Source of the DNA: Candidatus Caldisaccharidevorator malaysiensis
GTDB lineage: Bacteria > Armatimonadota > Fervidibacteria > Fervidibacterales > Fervidibacteraceae
Assembly: GCA_025057575.1 (NCBI GenBank)
Contig: JANXBO010000015.1
Span: 1 to 52,593 of the forward strand
Reading direction: 5' to 3'
DNA: 52,593 bases
Made by a program: the position numbers and the translations under genes. Under the pieces are notes generated by a model. That model saw nothing but the letters and a program-made list of their open reading frames with translations. It searched no databases and was not told where the DNA came from. This document shows, piece after piece, positions 8,515 to 17,014 of this stretch; position 1 is the stretch's first letter; each line of letters opens with the position of its first letter.

Positions 8515-9080
8515 CCATCAAACCCGTCTGCCCAGTGAGGGTCACCGATAAACTCACCGACCGCTTTCTCCCAGATTCCTTTCGCCTTCAAAATCAGAGC
8601 CACCACTTCCCGAATGGCTCCTTCTCCACCATTGCGCTCCGTGATGTAATGAGCGACCTTTTTCACTTCTGGCACGGCATTGGCAACGGCGACCGCCCAT
8701 CCGACCCTCCTCATCGGTGGGATGTCCGGTAGGTCATCGCCCACATACGCTACTTCGGAAAGGCTGAGGTTCCGTTCCTGACACAGTTTTTCCAGTGGCG
8801 GTAATTTGACGAAAGTGCCCAGGATGATGTGGGCAATCTTGACCTCTCGGGCGCGTTGACGGACGACAGGGGTGTCCCTCCCCGAAATGATGGCGGTTTC
8901 CAATCCCGCCTGATGAGCGACCATCAAAGCGACTCCCTCCTGAGAGTGAAACTGCCGCAATTCGGTCCCATCACCCAGAATCCCGATTTCCCCTTTGGTG
9001 AGCACGCCGTCCACATCCATCACCAGAAGGCGGATGGATTTCAAAGTTTCCTTACTAAAAGGACGAGGTCCCCAGGGCAA
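8511..9080 (-). CDS. kdsC: 3-deoxy-D-manno-octulosonate-8-phosphate phosphatase family HAD hydrolase (KdsC-like)
   Basis: 189-residue C0-type HAD phosphatase. Motif I MDVDGVLTKGEI holds the two catalytic aspartates. Motif II is in AIISGRD, motif III is the conserved lysine in FVKLPPLEKL, and motif IV is VGDDLPDIPPM. Length and motifs fit KdsC/YrbI, which removes phosphate from Kdo-8-phosphate in lipopolysaccharide synthesis; this would imply an outer membrane. Related enzymes act on 9-carbon sugar phosphates, and none of the other Kdo genes is in the window, so the substrate is inferred. The start is TTG with AAGGGGAG SD. It overlaps uppP by 4 nt. Confidence 0.82.
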   Translation of the reverse strand: MPWGPRPFSKETLKSIRLLVMDVDGVLTKGEIGILGDGTELRQFHSQEGVALMVAHQAGLETAIISGRDTPVVRQRAREVKIAHIILGTFVKLPPLEKLCQERNLSLSEVAYVGDDLPDIPPMRRVGWAVAVANAVPEVKKVAHYITERNGGEGAIREVVALILKAKGIWEKAVGEFIGDPHWADGFDG

Positions 9081-9147
9081 GGCTAATATCTCCCCTTTGG
9101 TGCGAACAGACCGGTTCCTTCACTATTTTTGAGTCGGTGAGCATACC

Positions 9148-9177
9148 TTAGCACCCGTCCCAGCACAACGCTACAAT
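9148..9177 (+). promoter_or_regulatory. Possible promoter of glnE
   Basis: TTAGCA (9148-9153) and TACAAT (9172-9177) are 18 nt apart in the short divergent gap between kdsC and glnE. The -10 box is good and the -35 box is weak. Transcription would begin about 12 nt before the glnE ATG. Confidence 0.35.
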
Positions 9178-9195
9178 CGCTCGGGTGTCTTAAGG

Positions 9196-12039
9196 ATGTT
9201 GAACAGGTTCCCCGATGAGAGCGACGAGTGGGGAGAAGAACTTTCGCCAGGAGAAAAAGATCAGGTTAAAGAGATTCTGAAGACAAGTCCCCATCCCCAA
9301 CGGGCGTGGACCCAATGGCTGCGCCTGAGGAAATCTTCGGGGACTGCTCCATCCCTCGTTTCTTTTCTCCGAGAGGATCCCGCTTCTTTAGAGGCTCTTT
9401 TTTTCGTCCTGGGAGCCAGCGGTTTTGTTGGGCGGACTTTCGCCCTTCATCCCGAATATTTGGAATTTATCCGCGAACGGCACTACTGGGCGCAGGTAAG
9501 GGACAGGGGCTATTTCAGCCAACAGGTCCGAATGGCGACGGAGCCCCTTTTCTCCTTATCCGCCAAAGCCGATGCCCTTCGGCGGCTCCGAAGACGGGAA
9601 GTGTTGAGGATTGCTGTTGCGGACTTGCTGGGTCTGGTCGGCTTAGACGACGTGACCCGTCAACTGTCCGATCTGGCGGAAGCGCTGCTCTCGGCGAGCC
9701 TGCGCTTGGTCATTCCTGAATTTAGCCCGATTTTGATGGTTGCCTACGGCAAACTGGGAGCCAACGAATTGAACTACAGTTCCGATGTGGACCTGGCTTT
9801 TTTTTGTGAAGGCGACCCCTCCCGTTGGGAACCTTTCATTCTGCGGTTTCTTTCACTAGTGACGGATGTCACCCCCTTCGGGCGTCTGTATCAAGTTGAT
9901 CTACGATTGCGACCTTATGGGGTGACGGGTCCTTTAGTGTTGCCTGTGGATGCTGCCTTCTCCTTTTACGAGGGCTGGGCGGACCCAATGGACCGGATCG
10001 CTCTTCTAAAGGCGAGGGTGATCTTCGGGGATGAGGAATTAACAGACCGGTGGGAAAGTTTTCGTCGGTCTTGGGTTTTCGGTCGGACTCTGGAGCCGGA
10101 GGAATTGATTTGGATCCTTCGGACAAAGGAAAGGAGCGAACGGACTTTTGGACCGTCGGGGGCGCTTTCGGGGGAGGGTCCGTCCGTCAAGCACGGCGTC
10201 GGCGGGATTCGGGATGTAGAGTTTTGTGCCCAAATCCTCCAATTGGCTTTTGCCTGGCAGAACCCAGACCTGATTCAAAGGGACACCTTGTCGGCTCTCC
10301 AAAAGTTACATGAGTCGGGTCTTTTGACAAAGGACGAGAAAGGTGCTTTAGAAGACGGTTACCGATGGCTCCGGATGCTGGAGCACCGACTCCAATTGCT
10401 GGAAGACCTGCCCACCTGGCACCTGCCGTCCCAGTTAGAAGAATTGGAGTCCTTAGCCAGAACAATGGGGGCGCCGTCAGCGGAACAATTCCTTGCCCAA
10501 TTGGAAAAGGTCAGGCAAAAAGTTCGGGAAGTGTTCCTCTCGGTAACGGAAGAACTTAAAAGGACCACAGGGCTTACCAGCGAGACCGCCATCGGGGTGG
10601 AACTGGCAGCGGGTTTGGATGCCGATCCAGTAATTGCCCAAGAGATCGGCTTTACCAATTGGCAACGGGTTCAACAGCACCTTCACCGACTGTTAGGCGA
10701 TTCCCTTTATACGGTTCCCTGGCGCGATCGGCTCGGGACAATGAGGCTTTTGCCGATTATTTTGAAAACAGCCCTTGCCACCTATGATCCAGAGGGAGCC
10801 ATCGTCCGTTTGGAAAGGGTTGCAAAGGCGCTGGGGTCACCGCCATCTTTCTTTCAGAACATCACCCATCAGCCCGGTTCCCTCAAAGCCTTGTTGACGA
10901 GCCTGTCCCTCAGTGAGAGCCTGTGCCAATTAATGGTCCAATATCCGGAGTATTTGGAGGCGCTCCTCTCTGGGGCTGTGGAACCGTCAACCTTCTCACC
11001 ATCTTTTTCCGACAAAGGTGAGGATTTGCTTGATGAAAGAGTGGCTTCCCGTTGGCTCCGCCGATGGATCGCGCGCCATCGGCTGTTCTTGGGTTTCTGG
11101 TCCCTCTGCCGACTGATGACTGGTCGGGAAGTCAGCCGCCGCCTCTCGGAAACGGCGGATGATGCTGTCCGATTCGCTCTGCAGTGTCTGGGCAGTCATC
11201 TTGCCGTGATGGCGCTGGGTGGCTGGGGAAGTGAGGATTTGCACTTTGACTCAGACTTGGATGCGGCTTTTGTGGGTCCGAAGACCACCAACAATTTTGA
11301 ACAGGAAGCCCTTCGCTTGGTCCGTTTCCTTAGCGAACGGACAGAAGAGGGGTTGGCGTATCGTTTGGACCTTCGCCTGCGACCCGGCGGACAGGAAGGT
11401 GCCTTAGTTCATTCTGTAGATGCTTGGTGGGGTTTTGCCGGCGAGTTTTTTGAGCCCTGGATGGCTCTCTCCTGGACTCGCCTGCGATGGGTCGCCGGCA
11501 GCGAGCCTTTGGGTTGTTCCGTCATAACGGCTGTCCACCAACGCCTTTATCGGGTCGGTTTGTCCCCATCTCAATGGGAAGAACTGATCGCTCTCGTCCG
11601 ACGAATTGTTAGCGAGCACCGCCCCCCACCCGGCGTCAAAGACTTAAAGCATAGCCCCGGTTGCCTTTGGGACATTGAAATGGCGGTCAGTTTGATCCAG
11701 TTGAAGACGGGGAACGAAGACTCAAAGATGCAAAGCCACCGAACCGAAGACTCGCTGGAAAGGCTTTCCGAAAAAGAACCCCAGTGGCTCAAAGTCCAAG
11801 AGACCTACCGATGGCTAAAGGAACTGCGGTTATGGGTGAGTCTTCTGGAGGCCGGGCAGCCTCCCCGCTTCGTCTTCGGCGATCCTTTGGAGAAAAAGTT
11901 AGCCTGGCTTCTTGCTCACCCCCAAGTTTTTACGAGCCGACAGCCTGCAGACCTTGACGACGCGGTCGCTTCTTTTCGTCAACTTCTTAGCCAGCAATCC
12001 GGCGACGTTCAGCAAGTTCTGGCATCCGTTTTGCCTTAG
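9196..12039 (+). CDS. glnE: Bifunctional glutamine synthetase adenylyltransferase/adenylyl-removing enzyme
   Basis: 947-residue GlnE, almost the same length as the E. coli enzyme. It adenylylates glutamine synthetase to switch it off and reverses this under nitrogen limitation, under PII control. Two nucleotidyltransferase domains are visible. The first has the de-adenylylating-type motif with aspartates D197 and D199 (NELNYSSDVDL). The second has D687 and D689 (EDLHFDSDLDAAF). The intervening and C-terminal helical regions (for example GGIRDVEFCAQ and LWDIEMAVSLIQL) are the expected GlnE helices. Its partners GlnD and GlnB are encoded in the same window at 38.9-41.9 kb. An ornithine-cyclodeaminase-family gene follows after 16 nt. 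The N-terminal 90 residues are the least conserved part. Confidence 0.95.
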   Translation: MLNRFPDESDEWGEELSPGEKDQVKEILKTSPHPQRAWTQWLRLRKSSGTAPSLVSFLREDPASLEALFFVLGASGFVGRTFALHPEYLEFIRERHYWAQVRDRGYFSQQVRMATEPLFSLSAKADALRRLRRREVLRIAVADLLGLVGLDDVTRQLSDLAEALLSASLRLVIPEFSPILMVAYGKLGANELNYSSDVDLAFFCEGDPSRWEPFILRFLSLVTDVTPFGRLYQVDLRLRPYGVTGPLVLPVDAAFSFYEGWADPMDRIALLKARVIFGDEELTDRWESFRRSWVFGRTLEPEELIWILRTKERSERTFGPSGALSGEGPSVKHGVGGIRDVEFCAQILQLAFAWQNPDLIQRDTLSALQKLHESGLLTKDEKGALEDGYRWLRMLEHRLQLLEDLPTWHLPSQLEELESLARTMGAPSAEQFLAQLEKVRQKVREVFLSVTEELKRTTGLTSETAIGVELAAGLDADPVIAQEIGFTNWQRVQQHLHRLLGDSLYTVPWRDRLGTMRLLPIILKTALATYDPEGAIVRLERVAKALGSPPSFFQNITHQPGSLKALLTSLSLSESLCQLMVQYPEYLEALLSGAVEPSTFSPSFSDKGEDLLDERVASRWLRRWIARHRLFLGFWSLCRLMTGREVSRRLSETADDAVRFALQCLGSHLAVMALGGWGSEDLHFDSDLDAAFVGPKTTNNFEQEALRLVRFLSERTEEGLAYRLDLRLRPGGQEGALVHSVDAWWGFAGEFFEPWMALSWTRLRWVAGSEPLGCSVITAVHQRLYRVGLSPSQWEELIALVRRIVSEHRPPPGVKDLKHSPGCLWDIEMAVSLIQLKTGNEDSKMQSHRTEDSLERLSEKEPQWLKVQETYRWLKELRLWVSLLEAGQPPRFVFGDPLEKKLAWLLAHPQVFTSRQPADLDDAVASFRQLLSQQSGDVQQVLASVLP

Positions 12040-12055
12040 ACTCAAAGAAACGGCT

Positions 12056-12994
12056 ATGGCACTCTTTCTGTCAGAAAAGGATGTTACTGAATTACTGGAT
12101 ATTCCCACTGCCGTGGAAGCCGTTAAAGAAGTAATGGCTTTGCACGGTTTGGGTCAGGCTGTCAACTGTCCCCGGCAGCGCATCCGACGGAACGGTCGCC
12201 TCCTCCATTGGATGGCGGCGACGGTTGCCCAATGGGGGCTCACGGGCTTCAAAGTCTACACCGACCGCAGCGCCCTCTTCTTTCTTTACGACTTTGATGG
12301 GGCATTAGTCGCCGTAATGGAAGCCGCCCGACTGGGTCAGGTGCGCACCGGCGCCGCCTCGGCAGTTGCCAGTCAGTGGATGGCGCGACGAGACAGCCAG
12401 CGATTGGCGGTCATCGGTGCCGGCTTTCAAGCCGAGACTCAAGTTTTGGCTCTTGACTTTGTTTTTAAGTTTCAAGAGATTTGGGTGACCAGCCGCTCGG
12501 AAGAACGAAGGAGCACTTTCTGTCAGCGAATGGCGACGATGATCGGCGACCGGATTTTTCCCACCGGCAAAATTGAGGAAATGGTGGGGAAGGCGGCCAT
12601 CGTGGTTACCGTCACCACATCATCTCAGCCCGTCCTTTTGGGAAAGTGGTTGTCGGCGGGAACTCACATTAACGCCGTCGGTGCCAACTCTCTTTTGCGA
12701 AGGGAATTGGATCGGGAAGCCGTTGACCGGTGCCAGAGAGTTGTCGTTGACGATAGGGTTCAAACTCAGCAGGAGTGCGGCGACTTATTAGCGTCTGTAG
12801 AATCGGGTCGTCTCTCCTGGGGGAATCTGATCCAGTTAGGTCAGGTCGTGGCGGGGCAGGTTGCGGGAAGGGAATCGCCTGATGAGATCACCCTCTTTGA
12901 CTCCCACGGGATTGCTCTTTGGGATTTGGCGGTCGGAAAACGAGTCTGGGAGCGGGCAAGGGAGTCCCAGAGGGGGCTGAGGTTGCCTTTCTGA
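12056..12994 (+). CDS. Ornithine cyclodeaminase/mu-crystallin family protein
   Basis: 312-residue NAD(P)-dependent enzyme family that includes ornithine cyclodeaminase, archaeal alanine dehydrogenase and ketimine reductases. The nucleotide-binding loop VIGAGFQAETQ lies near residue 120. The substrate-side segments FKVYTDRSALFFLYDFDGALVAV and RTGAASAVASQWMA are family-typical. I start it at ATG 12056, 16 nt after glnE, although the frame is open further upstream; MALFLSEKDVTELLDI matches the usual N-terminus. The SD is weak (CAAAGAAA), so translation may depend on glnE. The nitrogen context suggests an amino acid substrate, but ornithine, alanine or a cyclic imine cannot be told apart. Confidence 0.85.
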   Translation: MALFLSEKDVTELLDIPTAVEAVKEVMALHGLGQAVNCPRQRIRRNGRLLHWMAATVAQWGLTGFKVYTDRSALFFLYDFDGALVAVMEAARLGQVRTGAASAVASQWMARRDSQRLAVIGAGFQAETQVLALDFVFKFQEIWVTSRSEERRSTFCQRMATMIGDRIFPTGKIEEMVGKAAIVVTVTTSSQPVLLGKWLSAGTHINAVGANSLLRRELDREAVDRCQRVVVDDRVQTQQECGDLLASVESGRLSWGNLIQLGQVVAGQVAGRESPDEITLFDSHGIALWDLAVGKRVWERARESQRGLRLPF

Positions 12995-13074
12995 CGGACT
13001 GTCCTTAGTGACGGTAGTCAAGGCGTCTGTGCCGGAAGGTTTTAGAATATGGAACAAGAAAAGGGGTGAGACCG

Positions 13075-14205
13075 GTGGCTCAACTGGTCCACAGGACGCT
13101 GAAGGTTAAGGAAGCCCAGGAACAACCCCTGGCGAAAGTCCTCAAAGAATATGTTCGGGAAGGAGAACTTTACCGGCGCTTAGACGGGGACAAAGTAGAA
13201 TGCTACGCTTGCGGGCACCGATGTGTCATTTACGACGGGCTTCCAGGGGTCTGTCGGGTTCGGTATAACGAGGGCGGGCGCCTGATGGTGCCCTGGGGCT
13301 ATGCGGGTGCTCTCCATCTGGATCCGATAGAAAAAAAGCCCTTTTTTCACGCTTACCCAGGGGCACGGGCCCTCAGTTTTGGGATGCTGGGTTGCGATCT
13401 GAAGTGCCCTTACTGCCAGAACTGGCAAATCTCCCAGGTCCTCAGGGATTCAGTGGCGACGGCCCTTGCCGACTTCACTCCGATGGCACCGGAACAATTC
13501 ATCGGTCTGGCTCGCCGCCATAGAGCCAAGGTCCTGACCAGCACCTACAACGAGCCGTTGATCACCAGTGAGTGGGCGGTCGCTCTGTTCAAAGAAGGCA
13601 AAAAGTATGGTCTGGTCGGCAGTTATGTATCCAACGGGAACGCCACGCCCGAAGTTTTGGACTACATCCGCCCCTTCGTGGACCTTTACAAGATTGATTT
13701 AAAGTCAATGAACGACCGCAACTACAGGGTCCTGGGTGGAAAACTGGAGACCGTTTTGAACACCATTCGCTGGACCTGGGAAAGGAAGTTTTGGGTGGAA
13801 GTCGTCACTCTCGTTGTCCCCAACTTTAACGATTCCGAGGAGGAACTGAGGGAAGCCGCCCGTTACATTGCCTCCATCTCCCCAGACATTCCCTGGCATG
13901 TGACCGCCTTTCATCCCGACTACCAGATGACCGACCATAGGGGCACTCCTGCCCGAACCCTGATCAGGGCGGCGGAGATCGGAAAGGAAGAAGGACTGAA
14001 GTTCGTTTATGCCGGCAACCTACCGGGGATGGTGCGGGAGTTTGAAAACACCTATTGCCCTAACTGTCAGGAACTGCTGATTGAGCGGTATGGTTTCCGG
14101 GTGACCCGCTACCGTCTCCAAGGGGACCGTTGCCCCGCCTGTCAGACCGTCATCCCCGGCGTCTGGTGGAGGGAAGAAGAGAAGCCTACCGGGTGGGCAG
14201 TGTGA
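13075..14205 (+). CDS. amrS: AmmeMemoRadiSam system radical SAM enzyme (AmrS-like)
   Basis: 376-residue radical SAM protein. The [4Fe-4S] motif is in GCDLKCPYCQNWQIS (CxxxCxxC). An N-terminal cysteine cluster (CYACGHRCVIYDGLPGVC) and a C-terminal zinc-ribbon-like segment (CPNCQELL with CPACQTVIPG) frame the barrel, as in the AmmeMemoRadiSam enzyme that is paired in many genomes with Memo-like and AMMECR1 proteins. Those two partners are not in the window. I prefer GTG at 13075 over GTG at 13066, because the SD AAGGGGTGA (13061-13069) is well spaced only for the former. The gene ends in GTGA, overlapping the mltG start. The reaction of this family is not firmly known. Confidence 0.88.
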   Translation: MAQLVHRTLKVKEAQEQPLAKVLKEYVREGELYRRLDGDKVECYACGHRCVIYDGLPGVCRVRYNEGGRLMVPWGYAGALHLDPIEKKPFFHAYPGARALSFGMLGCDLKCPYCQNWQISQVLRDSVATALADFTPMAPEQFIGLARRHRAKVLTSTYNEPLITSEWAVALFKEGKKYGLVGSYVSNGNATPEVLDYIRPFVDLYKIDLKSMNDRNYRVLGGKLETVLNTIRWTWERKFWVEVVTLVVPNFNDSEEELREAARYIASISPDIPWHVTAFHPDYQMTDHRGTPARTLIRAAEIGKEEGLKFVYAGNLPGMVREFENTYCPNCQELLIERYGFRVTRYRLQGDRCPACQTVIPGVWWREEEKPTGWAV

Positions 14206-15260
14206 AGCGATTCCGCAAAGGGCTTCTCTTTGGCGGTTTCGCCTTCGCGTTTTTCGCTGGTTGGGTGGGTGTTCAGGTTTTTGTGCCGACGGGACCACAG
14301 GGACCGGTCGTCCTCACCATCCGGCGGGGTGAGTCGTTCCCGTCGGTCGCTTTTCAGTTAGAGCAGCAAGGTCTGATCCGCAGTCGTCGTTTGTTTGAGG
14401 GACTGGGGCATCTCGTGCGCCTTCCCCATCGTCTTCGGGCGGGGATTTACCGCATCCCGTCACCTCTGTCTTCCTGGCAACTGGTCCGCTTTCTCAGTGA
14501 AAGCCGACCCCAATTGATCCGACTTACGATTTGGGAAGGAATGATGTCAAAGGAGGTTGCTGCCAAGATTGAGGAGTTGGGGCTGGGCAGAGCCGACCGC
14601 TTTATGGCTCTGGTTCGCAATGATGACAACCAATGGTCCCTACCTTTACCTTTTCCCTGGTCGGGCATCTTGGAAGGGCTTTTGTATCCCGACACTTATT
14701 TGTTCCCTCCCCTTTTCCCCGATCAGGAGGAGTTTCTCTTGCAAACCTTCATTGACGGTTTTTTGAAAAATTTTTGGGAACCTTATCTGAAAAACCGCCC
14801 AGAGATCAATGTCCAGGAACTTGTGACGATCGCGTCCCTCGTTCAGTGGGAGGTCAAAAAAGATGAAGAGCGCTCCATCGTTGCGGGCGTGATCCGCAAC
14901 CGGCTCGCCCGAAAGATGCCCCTTCAAATAGATGCAACCGTTTTGTATGCCTTGGGGCAGAGGAAGACAAGGGTCCTTTACAAGGATTTGGAGGTGGACT
15001 CGCCCTATAACACTTATCGCCGGATCGGTCTTCCACCCGGTCCCATTTGCAGTCCAGGTTTAGAGTCGTTGAAGGCAGCTCTGTCACCGGCTAAAGTGCC
15101 CTATCACTACTACGTGGCTCGGGGTGATGGGGGGCACACCTTTACGACCAACTACGCTGATCATCTGAAAGCCGTTGCCCAATATCGGCGCTTGATGAGG
15201 CAACGGTGGGACCGAATGAAACAGACGGAAAAGAACGAGAAGAATGTAAATGACGAATGA
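14202..15260 (+). CDS. mltG: Endolytic murein transglycosylase MltG (YceG-like)
   Basis: 352-residue membrane-anchored lytic transglycosylase that cleaves nascent glycan strands and may end peptidoglycan chains. One N-terminal transmembrane helix (FGGFAFAFFAGWVGVQVFV) is followed by a LysM-like part (TIRRGESFPSVAFQLEQQGL). The YceG catalytic domain follows, with the conserved glutamate in ASLVQWEVKKDEE and the motifs VIRNRLARKMPLQIDATVLY and SPYNTYRRIGLPPGPICSPG. The start is GTG at 14202 overlapping the amrS stop as GTGA, so translation is coupled. It ends 8 nt from the convergent tRNA-Pro. Length and motifs are all usual. Confidence 0.94.
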   Translation: MKRFRKGLLFGGFAFAFFAGWVGVQVFVPTGPQGPVVLTIRRGESFPSVAFQLEQQGLIRSRRLFEGLGHLVRLPHRLRAGIYRIPSPLSSWQLVRFLSESRPQLIRLTIWEGMMSKEVAAKIEELGLGRADRFMALVRNDDNQWSLPLPFPWSGILEGLLYPDTYLFPPLFPDQEEFLLQTFIDGFLKNFWEPYLKNRPEINVQELVTIASLVQWEVKKDEERSIVAGVIRNRLARKMPLQIDATVLYALGQRKTRVLYKDLEVDSPYNTYRRIGLPPGPICSPGLESLKAALSPAKVPYHYYVARGDGGHTFTTNYADHLKAVAQYRRLMRQRWDRMKQTEKNEKNVNDE

Positions 15261-15268
15261 ACGATCCA

Positions 15269-15343
15269 TCGGGGCGGCCGGATTTGAACCGGCGACCTTG
15301 GGCTCCCGATGCCCACGCGCTCACCAAGCTGCGCCACGCCCCG
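15269..15343 (-). tRNA. tRNA-Pro(CGG)
   Basis: Read on the minus strand, it has acceptor CGGGGCG/CGCCCCG, D stem GCGC/GCGC and anticodon stem TGGGC/GCCCA. The loop ATCGGGA gives anticodon CGG. The T arm is GCCGG-TTCAAAT-CCGGC, and the discriminator is A. CCA is not encoded. It follows the polyprenyl synthase gene on the other side and is convergent with mltG. Confidence 0.95.
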
Positions 15344-15400
15344 CCAGTCGTTTCATCCTGCTGTCGTAGCGATTATAGCATGGTTGCCTTACCGCAACCC

Positions 15401-16444
15401 TCAGGCTTTTCGCTCTACCACGAACCAGGCAATCTCTTCCAGACCCCGACGGGACCAGGAAGTTTCCTCCCCCTTCCCATCCCAAGCCCTCAAAAAGGAG
15501 ACGGCTTGCTGGGCGTAGTGCCAAGCATAAGATCGGGCTCTTGCCAATTGACCGGTTGCCTGAGCGAACTGGGCGAGCCATCGGGCATCCTCTTCCGTCA
15601 CCCTTCTCTCTTCTAACAGCGTTCGCCAGCGCTGCCGGTCCCCCTCTTCCAAAAGAGGGAAAGATAAAACAACGGGTAAAGTGATTTTCCCTTCCAGAAG
15701 GTCACTGCCGACCGGTTTTCCCAGGTCCTCTTCGCTCCCTTCCATATCAAGGACGTCGTCTATCAATTGGAAGGCGATGCCCAAAGAGCAACCGTATTGG
15801 CGCAGTGCGGTAGCTAGTTCTGACGGATCGTCACCGTCGGAGCAGCCGGCGATTGCCCCTACTTGGCAGGCAGCCCCCATCAGTTCGCCCGTTTTCAATC
15901 GGGCAATCTGAATGCAGTCGTTTTCCGTCACATCCATTCGGTAAGCGTGCTCCAGTTCCAAAATCTCCCCTTCGCACACTCTTCGGGACGCTTCCGCCAT
16001 GATCCGGATGACCCGAATGTCACCATCTTGGGCTAACTTGCTGAACGCCGTCGCATACAGATGATCGCCACACATCACAGCGCTTTCGTTGCCCCAAAGA
16101 GCGTGAACCGTCGGTCGCCCCCTTCGGATCATTGCCTTATCAATCACATCATCGTGAATTAAGGTGGCAGTGTGCATCAATTCGGCGACCGCCGCATAAA
16201 GGATCGCCTTTTTGGTAAGGGAACCCGCCATCAAAGCGCTCAAGAGGGTGAGAGCCGGTCGCAATCGTTTGCCACCCGCTGACAGGAGATGCCGGGCCAT
16301 CTCCGTTACTTTTTCAACCGGTGACACGACCGCCTCGGCTAACAGTTCCTCCACAGCCCTTAAGGGACCTGCGAGACGGTCCAGACCCGTAATGATTTCT
16401 TTTTCCCGCCGCTGGGCGAAAATCAGCCGATCCCAGCCTTTCAC
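15401..16444 (-). CDS. Long-chain trans-polyprenyl diphosphate synthase (IspB/HepT-like)
   Basis: 347-residue class I prenyl elongase that makes the isoprenoid tail of quinones from IPP and an allylic diphosphate. The first aspartate-rich motif is in LIHDDVIDKAMIRRG and the second in QLIDDVLDMEG; SAGGKRLRPALTLL and SDLLEGKITLPVVL are also family-typical. Chain length cannot be read safely. The start is GTG at 16444. It is the last gene of the minus-strand run nuo-ndk-synthase, with 91 nt separating it from ndk. Supplying the quinone tail fits the neighbouring quinone-reducing complex I. The C-terminus (SWSRRGLEEIAWFVVERKA) is normal. Confidence 0.9.
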   Translation of the reverse strand: MKGWDRLIFAQRREKEIITGLDRLAGPLRAVEELLAEAVVSPVEKVTEMARHLLSAGGKRLRPALTLLSALMAGSLTKKAILYAAVAELMHTATLIHDDVIDKAMIRRGRPTVHALWGNESAVMCGDHLYATAFSKLAQDGDIRVIRIMAEASRRVCEGEILELEHAYRMDVTENDCIQIARLKTGELMGAACQVGAIAGCSDGDDPSELATALRQYGCSLGIAFQLIDDVLDMEGSEEDLGKPVGSDLLEGKITLPVVLSFPLLEEGDRQRWRTLLEERRVTEEDARWLAQFAQATGQLARARSYAWHYAQQAVSFLRAWDGKGEETSWSRRGLEEIAWFVVERKA

Positions 16445-16535
16445 GCTTTGAACTCACCAGCCCAAGTGTAGCGTCTCCGAAGCCACCCTACCGTTGACAA
16501 AGGTCATTTTTCCACTGACGCACCAAGCGGTGGAC

Positions 16536-16985
16536 TCACCCGTAAAGCCAGTCTTCATCGCAGCGACGGTAGGTCAAGAGGTCGTCTTGGTGGAAAAACA
16601 GATTGATCTCCCGTTGGGCACTTTCGGGGCTATCGGAGCCGTGAAGAACGTTCATTGACCTGCTGGTGGTCAAATCACCCCTGATGGATCCGGGAAGGGC
16701 GTCAGCGGGGTCCAAGGCGCCCATTAGATTGCGGACCAATTGAATCGCCTGGGGCGCTTCCCACACCATCAAAATGACCGGTCCCTGAAGGATGAAGTTA
16801 ATTAGGTCGCTGAAAAAAGGCTTCCCTTGATGAACCTCGTAAAGGGCAACCGCCTGATCGCGGGTCAATCGGGTCATCTTCAAAGCGACCAGTTTCAGCC
16901 CCCTTCTCTCCAACCGACCGATCACCTCACCGACCAAACCTCGCGCCACTCCGTCCGGCTTGATCATCACAAAAGTCCTTTCCAC
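16536..16985 (-). CDS. ndk: Nucleoside diphosphate kinase
   Basis: 149-residue Ndk that transfers the terminal phosphate of ATP to NDPs by a phosphohistidine intermediate. The active-site histidine is in NVLHGSDSPESAQREI. The N-terminal MERTFVMIKPDGVARGLVGEV and the nucleotide-binding PGSIRGDLTTSRSMN are canonical. The start is GTG with AAGGAAGGGTGA as SD. It lies 29 nt downstream of nuoN on the same strand and is probably part of the nuo transcript. Length is usual and no key residue is missing. Confidence 0.97.
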   Translation of the reverse strand: MERTFVMIKPDGVARGLVGEVIGRLERRGLKLVALKMTRLTRDQAVALYEVHQGKPFFSDLINFILQGPVILMVWEAPQAIQLVRNLMGALDPADALPGSIRGDLTTSRSMNVLHGSDSPESAQREINLFFHQDDLLTYRRCDEDWLYG

Positions 16986-17014
16986 CCGGTCACCCTTCCT
17001 TTGCCCAGACAGGA

